The notes under the pieces: generated by a model | Told to the model about the DNA's origin: nothing | Databases searched by the model: none | What the model saw: only the letters and a program-made list of their open reading frames with translations | In this document: one piece after another, positions 54,842 to 63,700 of the stretch | Layout of the letters: every line of letters begins with the position of its first letter | Position numbering within the stretch: the stretch's first letter is position 1 | Program-made: the position numbers and the translations under genes | Origin: DUZB01 sp963747555 | Lineage (GTDB): Bacteria > Desulfobacterota > DSM-4660 > Desulfatiglandales > Desulfatiglandaceae | Assembly (NCBI GenBank): GCA_963747555.1 | Contig: CAVVFZ010000005.1 | Coordinates: 62,001 to 126,000 of the forward strand | Direction of reading: 5' to 3' | Length of the DNA stretch: 64,000 nt

Positions 54842-54987
54842 TGAAAAACCTCCTGAAACTCGAGATCTGGTTGTACGCAATGGAAAGGGAACATATCATC
54901 CTCGCCTGTAATTTGCAATATCGGAAAAGAAGCGAAGCTTGGAAATGAACGAGGAGAGCGGAGCTAAATACGCATTGTGACCAACCT

Positions 54988-55287
54988 CTATTGATTCAAA
55001 TCCCGCTTTCTCTTCCAAAAAGGCATTACTTGCCGCGAGAGCCATTTCCATGTGAAAAAAACTTCCATCTCATTATACCCATTTCCAAATTCCCGTGGTG
55101 AGCATTTTAAGACAGGAGCGGAAAAACTCAGAAGAGCAATCCATTGGCCATCCAAAGTAGCGACATACCACAGAGTTTCACTGATCTTGGGAAGCGCCGC
55201 TAAGTAATGATGCGTTTGCATCAGGCACTGAAAACGCTGCCCGTCTTGCGCGCGCACGAATTGAATACGGACTTCCTTAAGTCTCAA
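54988..55287 (-). CDS. DUF4338 (Druantia/transposase-associated) N-terminal fragment
   Basis: A 99-residue frame containing QCLMQTHHYLAALP, then LWYVATLDGQWIALLSFSAP, matching the H-Y-L-G and strand blocks of the DUF4338 N-terminus. The conserved block expected after the C-S-P-R-E segment is altered and the rest of the domain is absent. DUF4338 proteins are encoded beside transposases and in Druantia defence systems. This appears to be a decayed remnant. Confidence 0.5.
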   Translation of the reverse strand: MRLKEVRIQFVRAQDGQRFQCLMQTHHYLAALPKISETLWYVATLDGQWIALLSFSAPVLKCSPREFGNGYNEMEVFFTWKWLSRQVMPFWKRKRDLNQ

Positions 55288-55361
55288 GATTGTTAACCCC
55301 GGATTAAATTGGTGTTTGGCTCTCTATAACAGGATCCGAGGGCGTTTGTTCATATTTTAGC

Positions 55362-55634
55362 TCAACCATTTGTTCTTTTTTGCTTAATGGGACAGAATAA
55401 TTTCACCCCGAGAGCGAATCTGACAGTGATGACATCAGCACCTGCAGTGCATATCGAATACCAATCTTGATCGTTATTTGAGCAAAGTTGACCGATGATT
55501 GGCACGCCCGATACCAAGACATCTGCTTGACTCTTGTCATTGTTCGGCTCGGTTTCGTATGAATCAGCGTAGCAAATCGTTCCGAAGAAAAAAACAAACA
55601 AGAGAAATGCCAAAAATGCCATTGTTCTTTTCAT
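55362..55634 (-). CDS. Short secreted protein with truncated pre-peptidase C-terminal domain
   Basis: The start at 55634 follows a GGAGGTAAG box. A signal peptide (MAFLAFLLFVFFFGTICYA) is followed by YETEPNNDKSQADVL, then I-G-Q-L-C and N-N-D-Q-D-W-Y-S, the opening of a PPC (pre-peptidase C-terminal) domain. After TVRFALGVKLFC the sequence departs from the family and stops at 90 residues, so the domain is cut short, perhaps by a frame break. Confidence 0.6.
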   Translation of the reverse strand: MKRTMAFLAFLLFVFFFGTICYADSYETEPNNDKSQADVLVSGVPIIGQLCSNNDQDWYSICTAGADVITVRFALGVKLFCPIKQKRTNG

Positions 55635-55656
55635 AATAATCTTACCTCCTTCATGC

Positions 55657-55746
55657 CTACCGTCGTCCACGCCAATAGTAACCGCCGCCCCCGCCGAATA
55701 ATAGAAACAAAACGACAATGATAATAATAAGTGTTGTAGTACTCAT
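55657..55746 (-). CDS. Gly-rich single-pass membrane peptide of 29 residues
   Basis: The peptide begins MSTTTLIIIIVVLFLLF, one hydrophobic helix, then G-G-G-G-G-Y-Y-W-R-G-R-R and stop. A GGAGGGAATTACC leader gives a good ribosome site. Short proteins with an I/L-rich helix and a G-G-G-Y-Y tail (DUF3309-like) are common in proteobacteria. It lies between CsbD and the PPC fragment on the same strand. Confidence 0.65.
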   Translation of the reverse strand: MSTTTLIIIIVVLFLLFGGGGGYYWRGRR

Positions 55747-55825
55747 GGTAATTCCCTCCTTTCCTCTTTTTTTTACATCCGTGCAGTTGCGGATTCTTCC
55801 GTTGGTGCATGATACGCCGCTTTCA

Positions 55826-56005
55826 CTACTTCCCCAAAACCTCTTTGGCCTGACCGATCTTTTTCTGAACCTTGCCGGCTATATTTTCATCGGTTCCTTC
55901 AGCTTCCAACCCGGGATTATCGCTGAGTTTCCCGGCACCCTCCTTGACCTTACCCTTCACTTCATGAAACGTTCCTTCCACCTTGTGCCTGATGCTCGAT
56001 TTCAT
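55826..56005 (-). CDS. CsbD-family stress protein
   Basis: A 59-residue hydrophilic protein. It begins MKSSIRHKVEGTFHEVKGKV and has the two CsbD half-repeats K-G-K-V-K-E-G-A-G-K and A-G-K-V-Q-K-K-I-G-Q-A-K. An AAAGGAGGAATGCA leader stands before the ATG. CsbD-like proteins accumulate under general stress; their activity is unknown. Confidence 0.88.
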   Translation of the reverse strand: MKSSIRHKVEGTFHEVKGKVKEGAGKLSDNPGLEAEGTDENIAGKVQKKIGQAKEVLGK

Positions 56006-56333
56006 TGCATTCCTCCTTTAGGATTTCGATTTGGCAGCTGGGCCGGCATGCTTTCTCGGTCCTTGTGGAATGATCCGCAAAACAATCGCCTATGACAGCT
56101 CCAGGCGCTTATCAGAAAAGGCCTTTAGTCTTATAATGAGCAGACTCATGCAAATAGTTATCGCAAATGTCCTGCGAAGAATTTGGGAAAGGCAGAGGGC
56201 TGTATTCATCCTTGAATAACGATTGGTTATATGAATAGGATGGAAGCGTGGTAAAGGTTGAGATGATGGGTTAGCCCTCAATATTTGGCGGAACCTCCAT
56301 ATATTGAGGTCGACCGTTGGGGAGCCTCAGATC
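56006..56333. other. Non-coding stretch
   Basis: About 330 bases between the CsbD gene and the sigma-54 regulator fragment. The short hydrophilic frames here do not look like genes. Confidence 0.4.
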
Positions 56334-56711
56334 TTAATCCGGTCTTTTCGTCTCTTGGCAGACGATCCCGAGCTTATGCATCCGCGCTCTTAAGGTACTC
56401 GGGTGGATGCCCAGAATCTCCGCGGTCCCTCCCTTTCCCTCGATGCGCCATCGGGTTTCCAGAAGGGTCTTGAGGATCTGGTTCCGCTCCATCTCTTCCA
56501 GAGTGCTGACGCCAGGGGACGGAGGAAAGGATGAAATCACCAGTTTATCCGCCAGGTGCAAGAGCGGTCCGGGGCACAAGATCACGGCCCGTTCAATGAT
56601 ACTTTCCAGCTCCCGGATGTTCCCGGGCCACGGGTAATCCTGCAGAGCCGAAAAGAGCGTTCGCCGTGGTAGTATTCCTTTTTCGCGCGAACATCTCCGA
56701 TTGAACCACAT
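56334..56711 (-). pseudogene. Sigma-54-dependent regulator, C-terminal fragment
   Basis: The frame contains LQDYPWPGNIRELESIIERA, the end of the AAA+ sigma-54 interaction domain. It then gives a Fis-type helix-turn-helix: EEMERNQILKTLLETRWRIE and G-G-T-A-E-I-L-G-I-H-P-S-T-L-R-A-R-M. The whole ATPase core and N-terminal sensor are missing, and the sequence upstream does not continue the protein in any frame. It is a 5'-truncated remnant. Confidence 0.75.
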
Positions 56712-57162
56712 CTGATTCAGATGCGAGGTGTAAATAACGAAGCTCTTGGAGGCGTCAGCTAATTACCGCGATTGAAGATCCGTTCCAGATTTCAGGCATT
56801 TATAAGATATCTTGGGCTCGTTTCCAAATGAGAAGCTAACACGATATTCAGAATAAGAAGTGGCGCCTTGAGTTCTCAAAATCAGAATGACGAAAATACT
56901 ACATTGCATATACGATACGAATCCGTGTCGTGATAAGCTATGAGCCGTAAATCGGACTCACCCCATATATTGTTGTCGGGCGAACTTCGGACTTTGCCCA
57001 TTTTCTCGTCCCTGGGGTGGCGTTTCTTATACCAATACTTGACATATTTTTGCCGATATGAGAAGTGCAACCTAATAGTTGGATTTGAATATTTTTGAGG
57101 ATCTGACAAACCAACCGGCTCCAAATAAGATGATACTTTTTGATTTCAAAGGATGTTGAGCC
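56712..57162. other. Non-coding stretch
   Basis: About 450 AT-rich bases, with no gene I can support. It contains a TTGACA at about 57038 without a good -10 partner. Confidence 0.4.
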
Positions 57163-57315
57163 TTGACAAAAGAAGAAATTATAGGAAAGATCATGGAGAT
57201 TCTGAAAACGGATCATGATTTAAGCTTCTTACTTCAGCTGAAGCAAACAGAGATTGAAACTCTGATTGCCTGCATAAGGGACAGAGTCGATTATATGATT
57301 AATTCTGCTAAGTAG
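57163..57315 (+). CDS. Small helical protein of 50 residues, upstream of the RodZ-like gene
   Basis: Starting at a TTG after an AAAGGATG box, the frame reads LTKEEIIGKIMEILKTDHDL and then a second helix EIETLIACIRDRVDYMI. Two amphipathic helices and no membrane segment. It lies 140 bases upstream of the RodZ-like gene. I recognise no family. Confidence 0.5.
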   Translation: MTKEEIIGKIMEILKTDHDLSFLLQLKQTEIETLIACIRDRVDYMINSAK

Positions 57316-57457
57316 AACAAACTGATTCTCATAGTATGGTAGGGAAGCAGTTCCTCAATTCACATTTGTGACCCTATCGCCTCGGTCAAACAGCAAAGAA
57401 ATCGCTGGTTTTCCGCATAAATTTCTTGTTGAGAAAAAGGAGTGTGGAGGTTAACCA

Positions 57458-58693
57458 ATGCAAACCTTTGGAGATTTTTTGAAAGGACAAAGGGAAGCTA
57501 AAAATATAAGTTTGAAGCAAGTTGCTCATTCGACAAATGTCACAGAACGGTATCTTGATTTTATTGAAAAGGACGAATTTGAGAAAGTACCTAAAGGACC
57601 GTATATCAGAGGATATATCTCTCTTTATGCCGGGGCCATTGGAATAAATGCACATGAAGCCCTCGACCGATTTGATTCACAATGCCAAAAAGGAAATAGA
57701 GCCGAGGACATACAACAAGAGATATCGAAACACAAAATTAGGGAACGGCCCCTAATTTTGTCATTAAATAAGGGGAAATGGCTTCTTCTTTGTTCTGCCA
57801 TGCTAGGCCTACTGATTTTTGTAGTTTATCACTTTTCATCTGAAGATGGAAACAAATCACTTGTTCTTGCCAATGTTCAAGGCCCAGAAAGCAAAGGATT
57901 GCAAACGGCCCATACCATTAAATCAGAAGACAATATCCCACCATTGACAATAAATGCCTACTCTAAGTCCTCCAGCGGACCAAAGGGTCTCCAAAAGGAT
58001 ATGGAAAATAGAGACAATGAAAGTGTACGCAATTTTCCCTCATTGGGGAAGGGGCCAAATCCGCAAGCCAAAGAGTTTTCAAAATCGGCAAGTCTGCCAT
58101 CTTTGCTTCTAGATCAACGGCGGGAAGAGCTATCAAAACAAACATCAGACGAGCAAGAAGTGGTTGGGCATTCTCAAAATTTCTCAAAGGTTAGGAACGT
58201 TACCGTCACAACGCTCTCGGACTCTGAATTGACACAGAAAAGTGCAGATCAGATTGTTCTTAAGACTGGTGTAAATGCGAAACTTCAGAAAACACCAGAG
58301 CCTTCAAGAGCGGTTATGGAGGTTCCGTCCGATGAGCGAAGAGCGAAAGAAAGCCTGGATCATGAAAAGAACATAGAAGTTGTAGCGACTGCTGTTTGTG
58401 CTGATGTAAAACGCAGAAAGCCCTTTGGAAAGAATGATTCCTTTAAGTGGTCGACGGACAGAGTCTACATATGGAATTCGATAAAATGCGATAGCCATCT
58501 TTCTTCGATCAGACACATTTATTATTTTGCTGGGAAAAAGGTCAGCGATATCGTTTTGGATATTAGGTCACCTACCTGGAAGACTTGGAGTTATAAGTCA
58601 ATTGCAGACAAAAGTTTTATCGGTCCTTGGAGGGTAGATATAACCACAGCGGATGGAGAATTGCTTAAACGTGTGTATTTTGAAATCAGCTGA
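57458..58693 (+). CDS. RodZ-like helix-turn-helix membrane protein with DUF2914 C-terminus
   Basis: A 411-residue protein. Residues 1-70 form the HTH domain (TFGDFLKGQREAKNISLKQV, then YLDFIEKDEFEKVP and YIRGYISLYA). One transmembrane helix is near 106-126 (KWLLLCSAMLGLLIFVVYHF). A long low-complexity Ser/Lys/Glu linker follows. The last 90 residues match DUF2914: VYIWNSIKCDS, then HIYYFAGKKVSDIVLDI and G-P-W-R-V-D-I-T. A DNA-binding-fold cytoplasmic domain joined to an extracytoplasmic DUF2914 resembles RodZ topology, though the C-terminal domain differs from RodZ itself. An AGGAGTGTGGAGG box precedes the ATG. Confidence 0.85.
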   Translation: MQTFGDFLKGQREAKNISLKQVAHSTNVTERYLDFIEKDEFEKVPKGPYIRGYISLYAGAIGINAHEALDRFDSQCQKGNRAEDIQQEISKHKIRERPLILSLNKGKWLLLCSAMLGLLIFVVYHFSSEDGNKSLVLANVQGPESKGLQTAHTIKSEDNIPPLTINAYSKSSSGPKGLQKDMENRDNESVRNFPSLGKGPNPQAKEFSKSASLPSLLLDQRREELSKQTSDEQEVVGHSQNFSKVRNVTVTTLSDSELTQKSADQIVLKTGVNAKLQKTPEPSRAVMEVPSDERRAKESLDHEKNIEVVATAVCADVKRRKPFGKNDSFKWSTDRVYIWNSIKCDSHLSSIRHIYYFAGKKVSDIVLDIRSPTWKTWSYKSIADKSFIGPWRVDITTADGELLKRVYFEIS

Positions 58694-59170
58694 GAGAATG
58701 AACGATAATAAGGGGCAGGAAATTACTCATATCCAGGAATGAGAGAAAGCCATTTGGCAGGACTCTGCCAAGTGACAAAGGCTGCAGACTGTTGGATTAG
58801 ACCCATTAGTGGTGGTCATGTTGCATAGAGGAAGCACGGGAAGTTGGAGTCAGTGAAAAAAGGCCAACACTCCGGTGACGAATAGTGAATAATTGATCTG
58901 GCAGCCTTTTATGAACATGATCCCTATAGCATGCCTGTTTTAAGCAAGCAATTTCTTTCATGCGATCGGGTGAACGGCAAATCCACCGACCCCCATATTT
59001 TGTGCCTGGCAAAACATCAATCAGATCGGTATCCCCTGTCACACTTCCGAGTATTGCAGACGATACCTCGTTTTTTTGACATGTGCGACGATTTCAGATA
59101 TTCTCAATATGAACGAAACCGCTACGCAGTAGCTTTCGAACCGCTCCGTCCAACAGCTTTACCATTCTGA

Positions 59171-59234
59171 CAGCAATTCTCATTTTGGATTCTCTGTAAT
59201 CTGAGGCCATGGGGGTCTGTCTCGAAATGGCGCC
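59171..59234 (+). repeat. Long inverted repeat, left arm
   Basis: The reverse complement of this 64-base segment matches 59395-59458 with a few mismatches and small gaps. The best-conserved blocks are CAGCAATTCTCATTTTGG at the outer end and CCATGGGGG with CTGTCTC and GGCGCC at the inner end. Confidence 0.75.
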
Positions 59235-59394
59235 ATTGGTCCGCTTCGGACACCTTTTGCAGAGGCATAATTCCATTTTAACATTACACAACAGGCGGTA
59301 AGACGGTTTTTGCACAGGACTCCTTTTACAGGTGTCTGATCTTAGCCAAATTTTGAAGCTTTACCGCCGTGCCATGGAATGACCAATGGATTTT

Positions 59395-59458
59395 GGCGCC
59401 GTTTTGAGACAGGCCCCCATGGCCGGTTTTAGGCAAAAAACCAAAATGAGAATTGCTG
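59395..59458 (-). repeat. Long inverted repeat, right arm
   Basis: Partner arm of 59171-59234. The 160 bases between the arms contain no gene. The pair could form a large cruciform or be the ends of a small non-autonomous mobile element or a folded-back duplication. Confidence 0.75.
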
Positions 59459-60065
59459 CCATTCTGATTTTTCCTTTGATGTTTGTTTAAAACTGTGGGA
59501 GACTCTCCGCTGTAACTTAAATGAAAAGAAAGATTTGGATACTGTACCCAACTGAATCTTTCATGCCACGCGGCTTCGTTCATATTGTTTTATCAATAAT
59601 CCCGTTCCTGCGTAACACAATCCCACTTTTTAAGAAGGTCTGTGCTTAATTTCGGAAATCCTGCTATTTTTTCGGCGGGATATTACAAAAAATGGTGCGT
59701 TAGATGGAACCGATACTATTGATTTTAACAAAGGCGATAAACGAAGGTATGAACCTCCAAGAATTGGTTCAAAAATATCTTGAAACTATATCGTGGTCGG
59801 TTGATCGTCTTCCCAACGTTAGGTTTTGACACACTTGGATAAATCCGCCATTTCGGAATTGCAGGTTATGATACGTAAGTTATTTGGGTATCCCTCACTT
59901 CTCGGCTTCCCCACCTTGCATTTTGGAGCCTTTACCAAATGAAAGCTATTCAGATGCTACATCGAAATATAGATTTGTGAATCAGTGGGAGTCGAAAAAG
60001 GATCAACACGATCCATGCACGATCATAAAAAGCATTCTCAAACAGAACTTGCAAGGAGGGATGCA

Positions 60066-61850
60066 ATGAATAAGGACCATCTAGCGGTTATGATTAGAGA
60101 GAGTGTAGAAAAGTACGGGAGCAAGACCGCAATGCGCTACAAAGAAGAAGGGCAGTGGAAATCCATCTCGTACGAGGAGCTTGGGGAGCGTATCCGGGCA
60201 GTGGCGAAGGCCCTGCTTGAAGAAGGCATCAGAGAAGGGGATATGGTGGGCATCGTTTCCCAGAACAGGCCTGAATGGTCAATTGCCGACTTTGCCATTT
60301 TGAGTATCAATGCAACCTCTGTACCCATATATGCCACAAATACAGACAAACAGACCGAGTATATCGTGAACGATGCCGACATAAAGCTAATCTTTGCGGG
60401 AGACAGCGTTCAGTACGACAAGGTAAAATCATTCATGGCCGGTCAGAAACAGCTCGGAAGGATCGTGGTATTTGACCGGGACATCGACCTCAAAGGGGAC
60501 GACAGCGTGACCCTCGATGATTTCATGAAGCAGGGGCAACTCTCGTCAAAGGATGATGAGCTTAAAAAGAGACTCTCAGACGTACACCCTGACGAGACAG
60601 CGACCCTGATCTATACCTCCGGCACTACCGGTGACCCGAAGGGTGCGATCCTGACGCATTCAAACTTTTTCAACCAGTTCTATGCCATCGACGAACGGTT
60701 CGACGTGGGCGCCAATGACAGAAGCCTGTGCTTTCTGCCGCTGAGCCATGCATACGAGAGAACCTGGTCGTACTACATATTCAGATGCGGTGCTGAAAAC
60801 AATTATGTCGCAGATCAGAAGGAGATCGTTGCTTACATGCCGGATGTAAAACCCACCTGTATGGTAAGCGTGCCCAGATTGTATGAAAAGATTTACGGGA
60901 CAGTGTATGACAGACTTGACAAGGCGTCCGGGTACAAAAAAAAGCTCTTTAACTGGGCCATCTCTGTAGGAAAGGAATATGAATACAGCAAGAAAGACCA
61001 TAAACCCGTCGGAGCTGTTCTGAAACTCAAACATGCCATAGCGGACAAACTCGTGCTCGGCAATATCCGTGCAGTGGTCGGAGGGCCAAAGAATTTCTTT
61101 TCTGCCGGTGGAGCACCGCTTTCTCAGGAGATCGAAGAGTTCTTCTTTGCTGCCGGACTGCTCATCTGCCAGGGATACGGTCTGACAGAGACAGCTCCCA
61201 TGATCAGCTGCAACTCACCAGGGGCATTCAAATTCGGCACCGTGGGCAGACCCATCAAGGGATGTGAAGTAAGGATCGGTGAAGACGGTGAGATCCTGGC
61301 CAGGGGCGGAAACATCATGAAGGGCTACTACAACAAGCCCGAAGAGACCCAAAAGGCATTTGTCGACGGATGGTTCAAGACCGGCGATGTGGGCGTTGTT
61401 GATCAAGACGGCTTTTTGCGCATCACCGACCGCATAAAAGATCTCATCATCACCGCGCAGGGGAAGAACATCGCTCCCCAGCACGTGGAAACGGTTATCG
61501 GTATGGACCATTATATCGAGCAGATCGCCACGATCGGTGACAAGCGGAAATTTCTGACCGCCCTTATCGTCCCGTCATTCCCGGCACTGGAGGCGTATGC
61601 AAAGGATAATAATATCGCCTATTCCTCCCGGGAAGATCTGGTAACAAAGCCAGCGATCATCGATTTCTACAGCAAACGGATCAATAATCTGTCGGTTGAC
61701 CTGGCAAAATATGAAAAGATCGTACGCTTCACCCTGATTGCCGGCGAATTCACCCAGGACGGCGGCGAGATCACCCCCACCATGAAGATCAAGAGAAAGA
61801 TCGTTGCCGAGAAATATGAAAATATCATTGATAAGATGTACCAGGAATAG
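60066..61850 (+). CDS. Long-chain acyl-CoA synthetase (AMP-forming)
   Basis: The ATG at 60066 has an AAGGAGGG box and starts MNKDHLAVMIRESVEKYG. The 594-residue protein has the P-loop TLIYTSGTTGDPKGAILTH, the adenylate motif GYGLTETAPM, and the late W-F-K-T-G-D-V-G with R-I-T-D-R-I-K-D-L-I. The catalytic Lys is in the end region T-P-T-M-K-I-K-R-K-I. It activates fatty or aromatic acids to acyl-CoA through acyl-AMP. A short upstream in-frame extension is less likely. Confidence 0.9.
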   Translation: MNKDHLAVMIRESVEKYGSKTAMRYKEEGQWKSISYEELGERIRAVAKALLEEGIREGDMVGIVSQNRPEWSIADFAILSINATSVPIYATNTDKQTEYIVNDADIKLIFAGDSVQYDKVKSFMAGQKQLGRIVVFDRDIDLKGDDSVTLDDFMKQGQLSSKDDELKKRLSDVHPDETATLIYTSGTTGDPKGAILTHSNFFNQFYAIDERFDVGANDRSLCFLPLSHAYERTWSYYIFRCGAENNYVADQKEIVAYMPDVKPTCMVSVPRLYEKIYGTVYDRLDKASGYKKKLFNWAISVGKEYEYSKKDHKPVGAVLKLKHAIADKLVLGNIRAVVGGPKNFFSAGGAPLSQEIEEFFFAAGLLICQGYGLTETAPMISCNSPGAFKFGTVGRPIKGCEVRIGEDGEILARGGNIMKGYYNKPEETQKAFVDGWFKTGDVGVVDQDGFLRITDRIKDLIITAQGKNIAPQHVETVIGMDHYIEQIATIGDKRKFLTALIVPSFPALEAYAKDNNIAYSSREDLVTKPAIIDFYSKRINNLSVDLAKYEKIVRFTLIAGEFTQDGGEITPTMKIKRKIVAEKYENIIDKMYQE

Positions 61851-61985
61851 TTCCGCACCGGAACAACAGGGCCGGCATTCGCCTGTAAAACGTGATGTTG
61901 CCAATTGAAATAACAATAAAATATAATACTGACGTATGAGCCACAATGTATGTGATACTAAAAATTCGAACAAAGTTAGCTGGAA

Positions 61986-62348
61986 ATGGGTAACACTTTT
62001 GTACGTATCCATGAGACAATGCTGACTGCACTGGGATGCCGAGCTACTTCACGAACCAGCCCTTTAGAGGCATTGGAACTGTTCAAGTCCGACCCGGGGC
62101 GCTTTGATCGGGTTATCACAGATATGACCATGCCTCAGATAACAGGGGATTTGCTGGCGATCGAGATGAAAAGGATCAGGCCCGATATTCCGGTGATTCT
62201 GTGTACAGGATACAGCAAACGGATGTCGGATGAAGTAGCAAGGGCAATTGGAATCGACGCGTTTTTAATGAAGCCGGTCGTGAAACTGGAAATGGCAAGA
62301 ACGGTAAGAAATGTTCTGGATGAGGCCAAAGGCCCGACTCAAGAATAA
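61986..62348 (+). pseudogene. Receiver domain remnant of a hybrid histidine kinase
   Basis: The frame carries the second half of a receiver: ALELFKSDPGRFDRVITDMT with the phosphoacceptor Asp, then MPQITGDLLAIEMKRIRPDI, ILCTGYSKRM and the Lys in D-A-F-L-M-K-P-V. The acidic pocket of strand 1 is missing, so it is the tail of a larger kinase. Nothing upstream encodes the kinase core. Confidence 0.65.
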
Positions 62349-62625
62349 TCGTATATTGAGTCAAAGACCAGAAAGACGCATCTTATTCAAAAAGTCTGGC
62401 AGCAAAAAAGACCCTGTTGCGGAATGGCTTTGCTGACTCCAAACTTATTACCAGGGAATTTGAATAGGATCCAGAAAGACCACGTTTCACGCCATGCCTT
62501 TGGCCGCATGACCGCTTTAAACTTTGGACTCTTGAGTTACACATTTCATATCCAGAAAGACAGGGAGTTATTCGCTAAAGACAATTCCGTCTGAAGGCGA
62601 AAGTTTATACCCTGCCCTTTGGAAA
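62349..62625. other. Non-coding stretch
   Basis: About 280 bases separating a receiver remnant from the small barrel protein. I see no gene or RNA signal. Confidence 0.4.
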
Positions 62626-62937
62626 TCAACCGAATTTTTTCACGGCTTTTTCAATACTTGGCCCTGCCTTCAGGAGATCCTCCATCTTCATTACAGGCTG
62701 GAATTCCACGGTGGCATCCACGGCCAGGAACCAGGGTTCAGCGATAGCCGGAATCTGAGAAGCATCGTCCATGTTGACAAACAGGATCGCCGATCTATTG
62801 CCTTCCTCTGCAACAAAGTAGGCTGCCTCGGGTTTGATCTCATCCAGAATGGTTTGGGCCATCTTCCCCAGATCTCCTTTCCGTGCCAAATCATTTCCTT
62901 TCTCCACATCCCAAATAACCTTGACCATGAATCTCAT
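62626..62937 (-). CDS. Small alpha-beta barrel protein (DUF3303-like)
   Basis: A 103-residue protein. It begins MRFMVKVIWDVEKGNDLARK and includes GNRSAILFVNMDDASQIPAI and WFLAVDATVEFQPVM. The strand-helix-strand pattern is that of dimeric ferredoxin-like barrels such as muconolactone-isomerase-like or DUF3303 proteins. A GGAGGTGGTCAC leader precedes the ATG. No catalytic residue can be named. Confidence 0.65.
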   Translation of the reverse strand: MRFMVKVIWDVEKGNDLARKGDLGKMAQTILDEIKPEAAYFVAEEGNRSAILFVNMDDASQIPAIAEPWFLAVDATVEFQPVMKMEDLLKAGPSIEKAVKKFG

Positions 62938-63185
62938 GTGACCACCTCCATTTTGTTAAGAACACACAACAATGCAGAACCCATCTCGTAATTCCTTCAC
63001 TCTTTGTGGGAAAAGATACCTGTAAATCAGGAGAAACAAAATGGGGTGATGGATGTATTTTCATGCCGAAATGCAATTATCTTGTGGCATTCGGATGCAC
63101 GCCTGAACAGAAAACCTTGATGGGAGGAATAATTCTTGACACCTTCAGCTTATCAAGCTTAGGTGTTGGGATAATATTTTTTGAA

Positions 63186-63222
63186 TTGACAAAACAATAC
63201 TTATAGTTTACGTAAACGTTAA
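63186..63222 (+). promoter_or_regulatory. Promoter and palindromic operator of the MerR gene
   Basis: TTGACA at 63186-63191 is followed, with a 17-base spacer, by TACGTA at the -10 position. Overlapping it is TTTACGTAAACGTTAA (63207-63222), an imperfect 16-base palindrome of the form TTnACGTnnACGTnAA. It resembles operators reported for MerR-family LiuR-type regulators of branched-chain acyl-CoA catabolism. It lies 46 bases before the regulator start, consistent with autoregulation. Confidence 0.6.
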
Positions 63223-63268
63223 GTTTGTGAGTTTGCCTTTATCCATTCTTGCTCCAGGAAACTGTTAC

Positions 63269-63700
63269 ATGACCGACGACAAGAAAAAATGTACCTATAC
63301 GATATCCCAGATCGCGGAGGAACTGGACATCAGCACGCGAACGCTGCGGTTCTACGAAGAAAAGGGTTTGATTACTCCCGAAAGGACGGCAGGCAACCAG
63401 CGAATATATACCCCAAGAAACAAAGCGAGGGTGAAACTGATCCTCAGAGGGAAGCGATTTGGGTTTTCCATGGACGAAATCACGGAAATGATCGGGATGT
63501 CCAATCTTGAAACCAATGAAATCCAACAGATCGAAAAAAGTCTCAAGTTCGGAGATGCAAGGCTCAGGGATATTGAGGAAAGAAAGAATGAGCTGGTGCT
63601 TTTGGAACAAGATATTCTGGCAACAAGGGAAAAATTGATCAAACGGCTGGGAGAACTCAAACAATCAGATATTTCAAATCCAAAGGAGGCTGGGAAATGA
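63269..63700 (+). CDS. MerR-family transcriptional regulator (fatty-acid or amino-acid degradation type)
   Basis: The ATG at 63269 has an AGGAAACTG box and starts MTDDKKKCTYTISQIAEELD. The winged helix-turn-helix T-I-S-Q-I-A-E-E-L-D-I-S-T-R-T-L-R-F-Y-E-E-K-G-L-I is followed by a coiled-coil dimerisation helix (about 85-130). At 143 residues and without a Cys effector pocket, it is like the regulators of acyl-CoA degradation, not the metal sensors. The next gene, an acyl-CoA ligase, begins within its stop codon. Confidence 0.86.
   Translation: MTDDKKKCTYTISQIAEELDISTRTLRFYEEKGLITPERTAGNQRIYTPRNKARVKLILRGKRFGFSMDEITEMIGMSNLETNEIQQIEKSLKFGDARLRDIEERKNELVLLEQDILATREKLIKRLGELKQSDISNPKEAGK

Larger units (their letters stand above)
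58694..60065. other. Long non-coding stretch with a large inverted repeat
   Basis: About 1.37 kb without a convincing gene. It holds a short hairpin at 58754-58771 (TTGGCAG/CTGCCAA, seven pairs, perhaps the end of the RodZ-like transcript) and a long imperfect inverted repeat centred near 59315. A 41-codon frame at 59704 has no ribosome site. Base use looks unlike the flanking genes. Confidence 0.6.

Noticed and set aside
59704..59829. 41-codon plus-strand frame
   Set aside because: No ribosome site, no similarity I recognise; a weak resemblance of its 3' end to the CBM9 repeat (TGGTCG and GTTGATC) is probably chance.
61986..62348. Functional single-domain response regulator
   Set aside because: The strand-1 acidic residues are missing and only the later part of the fold is present, so it is a remnant.
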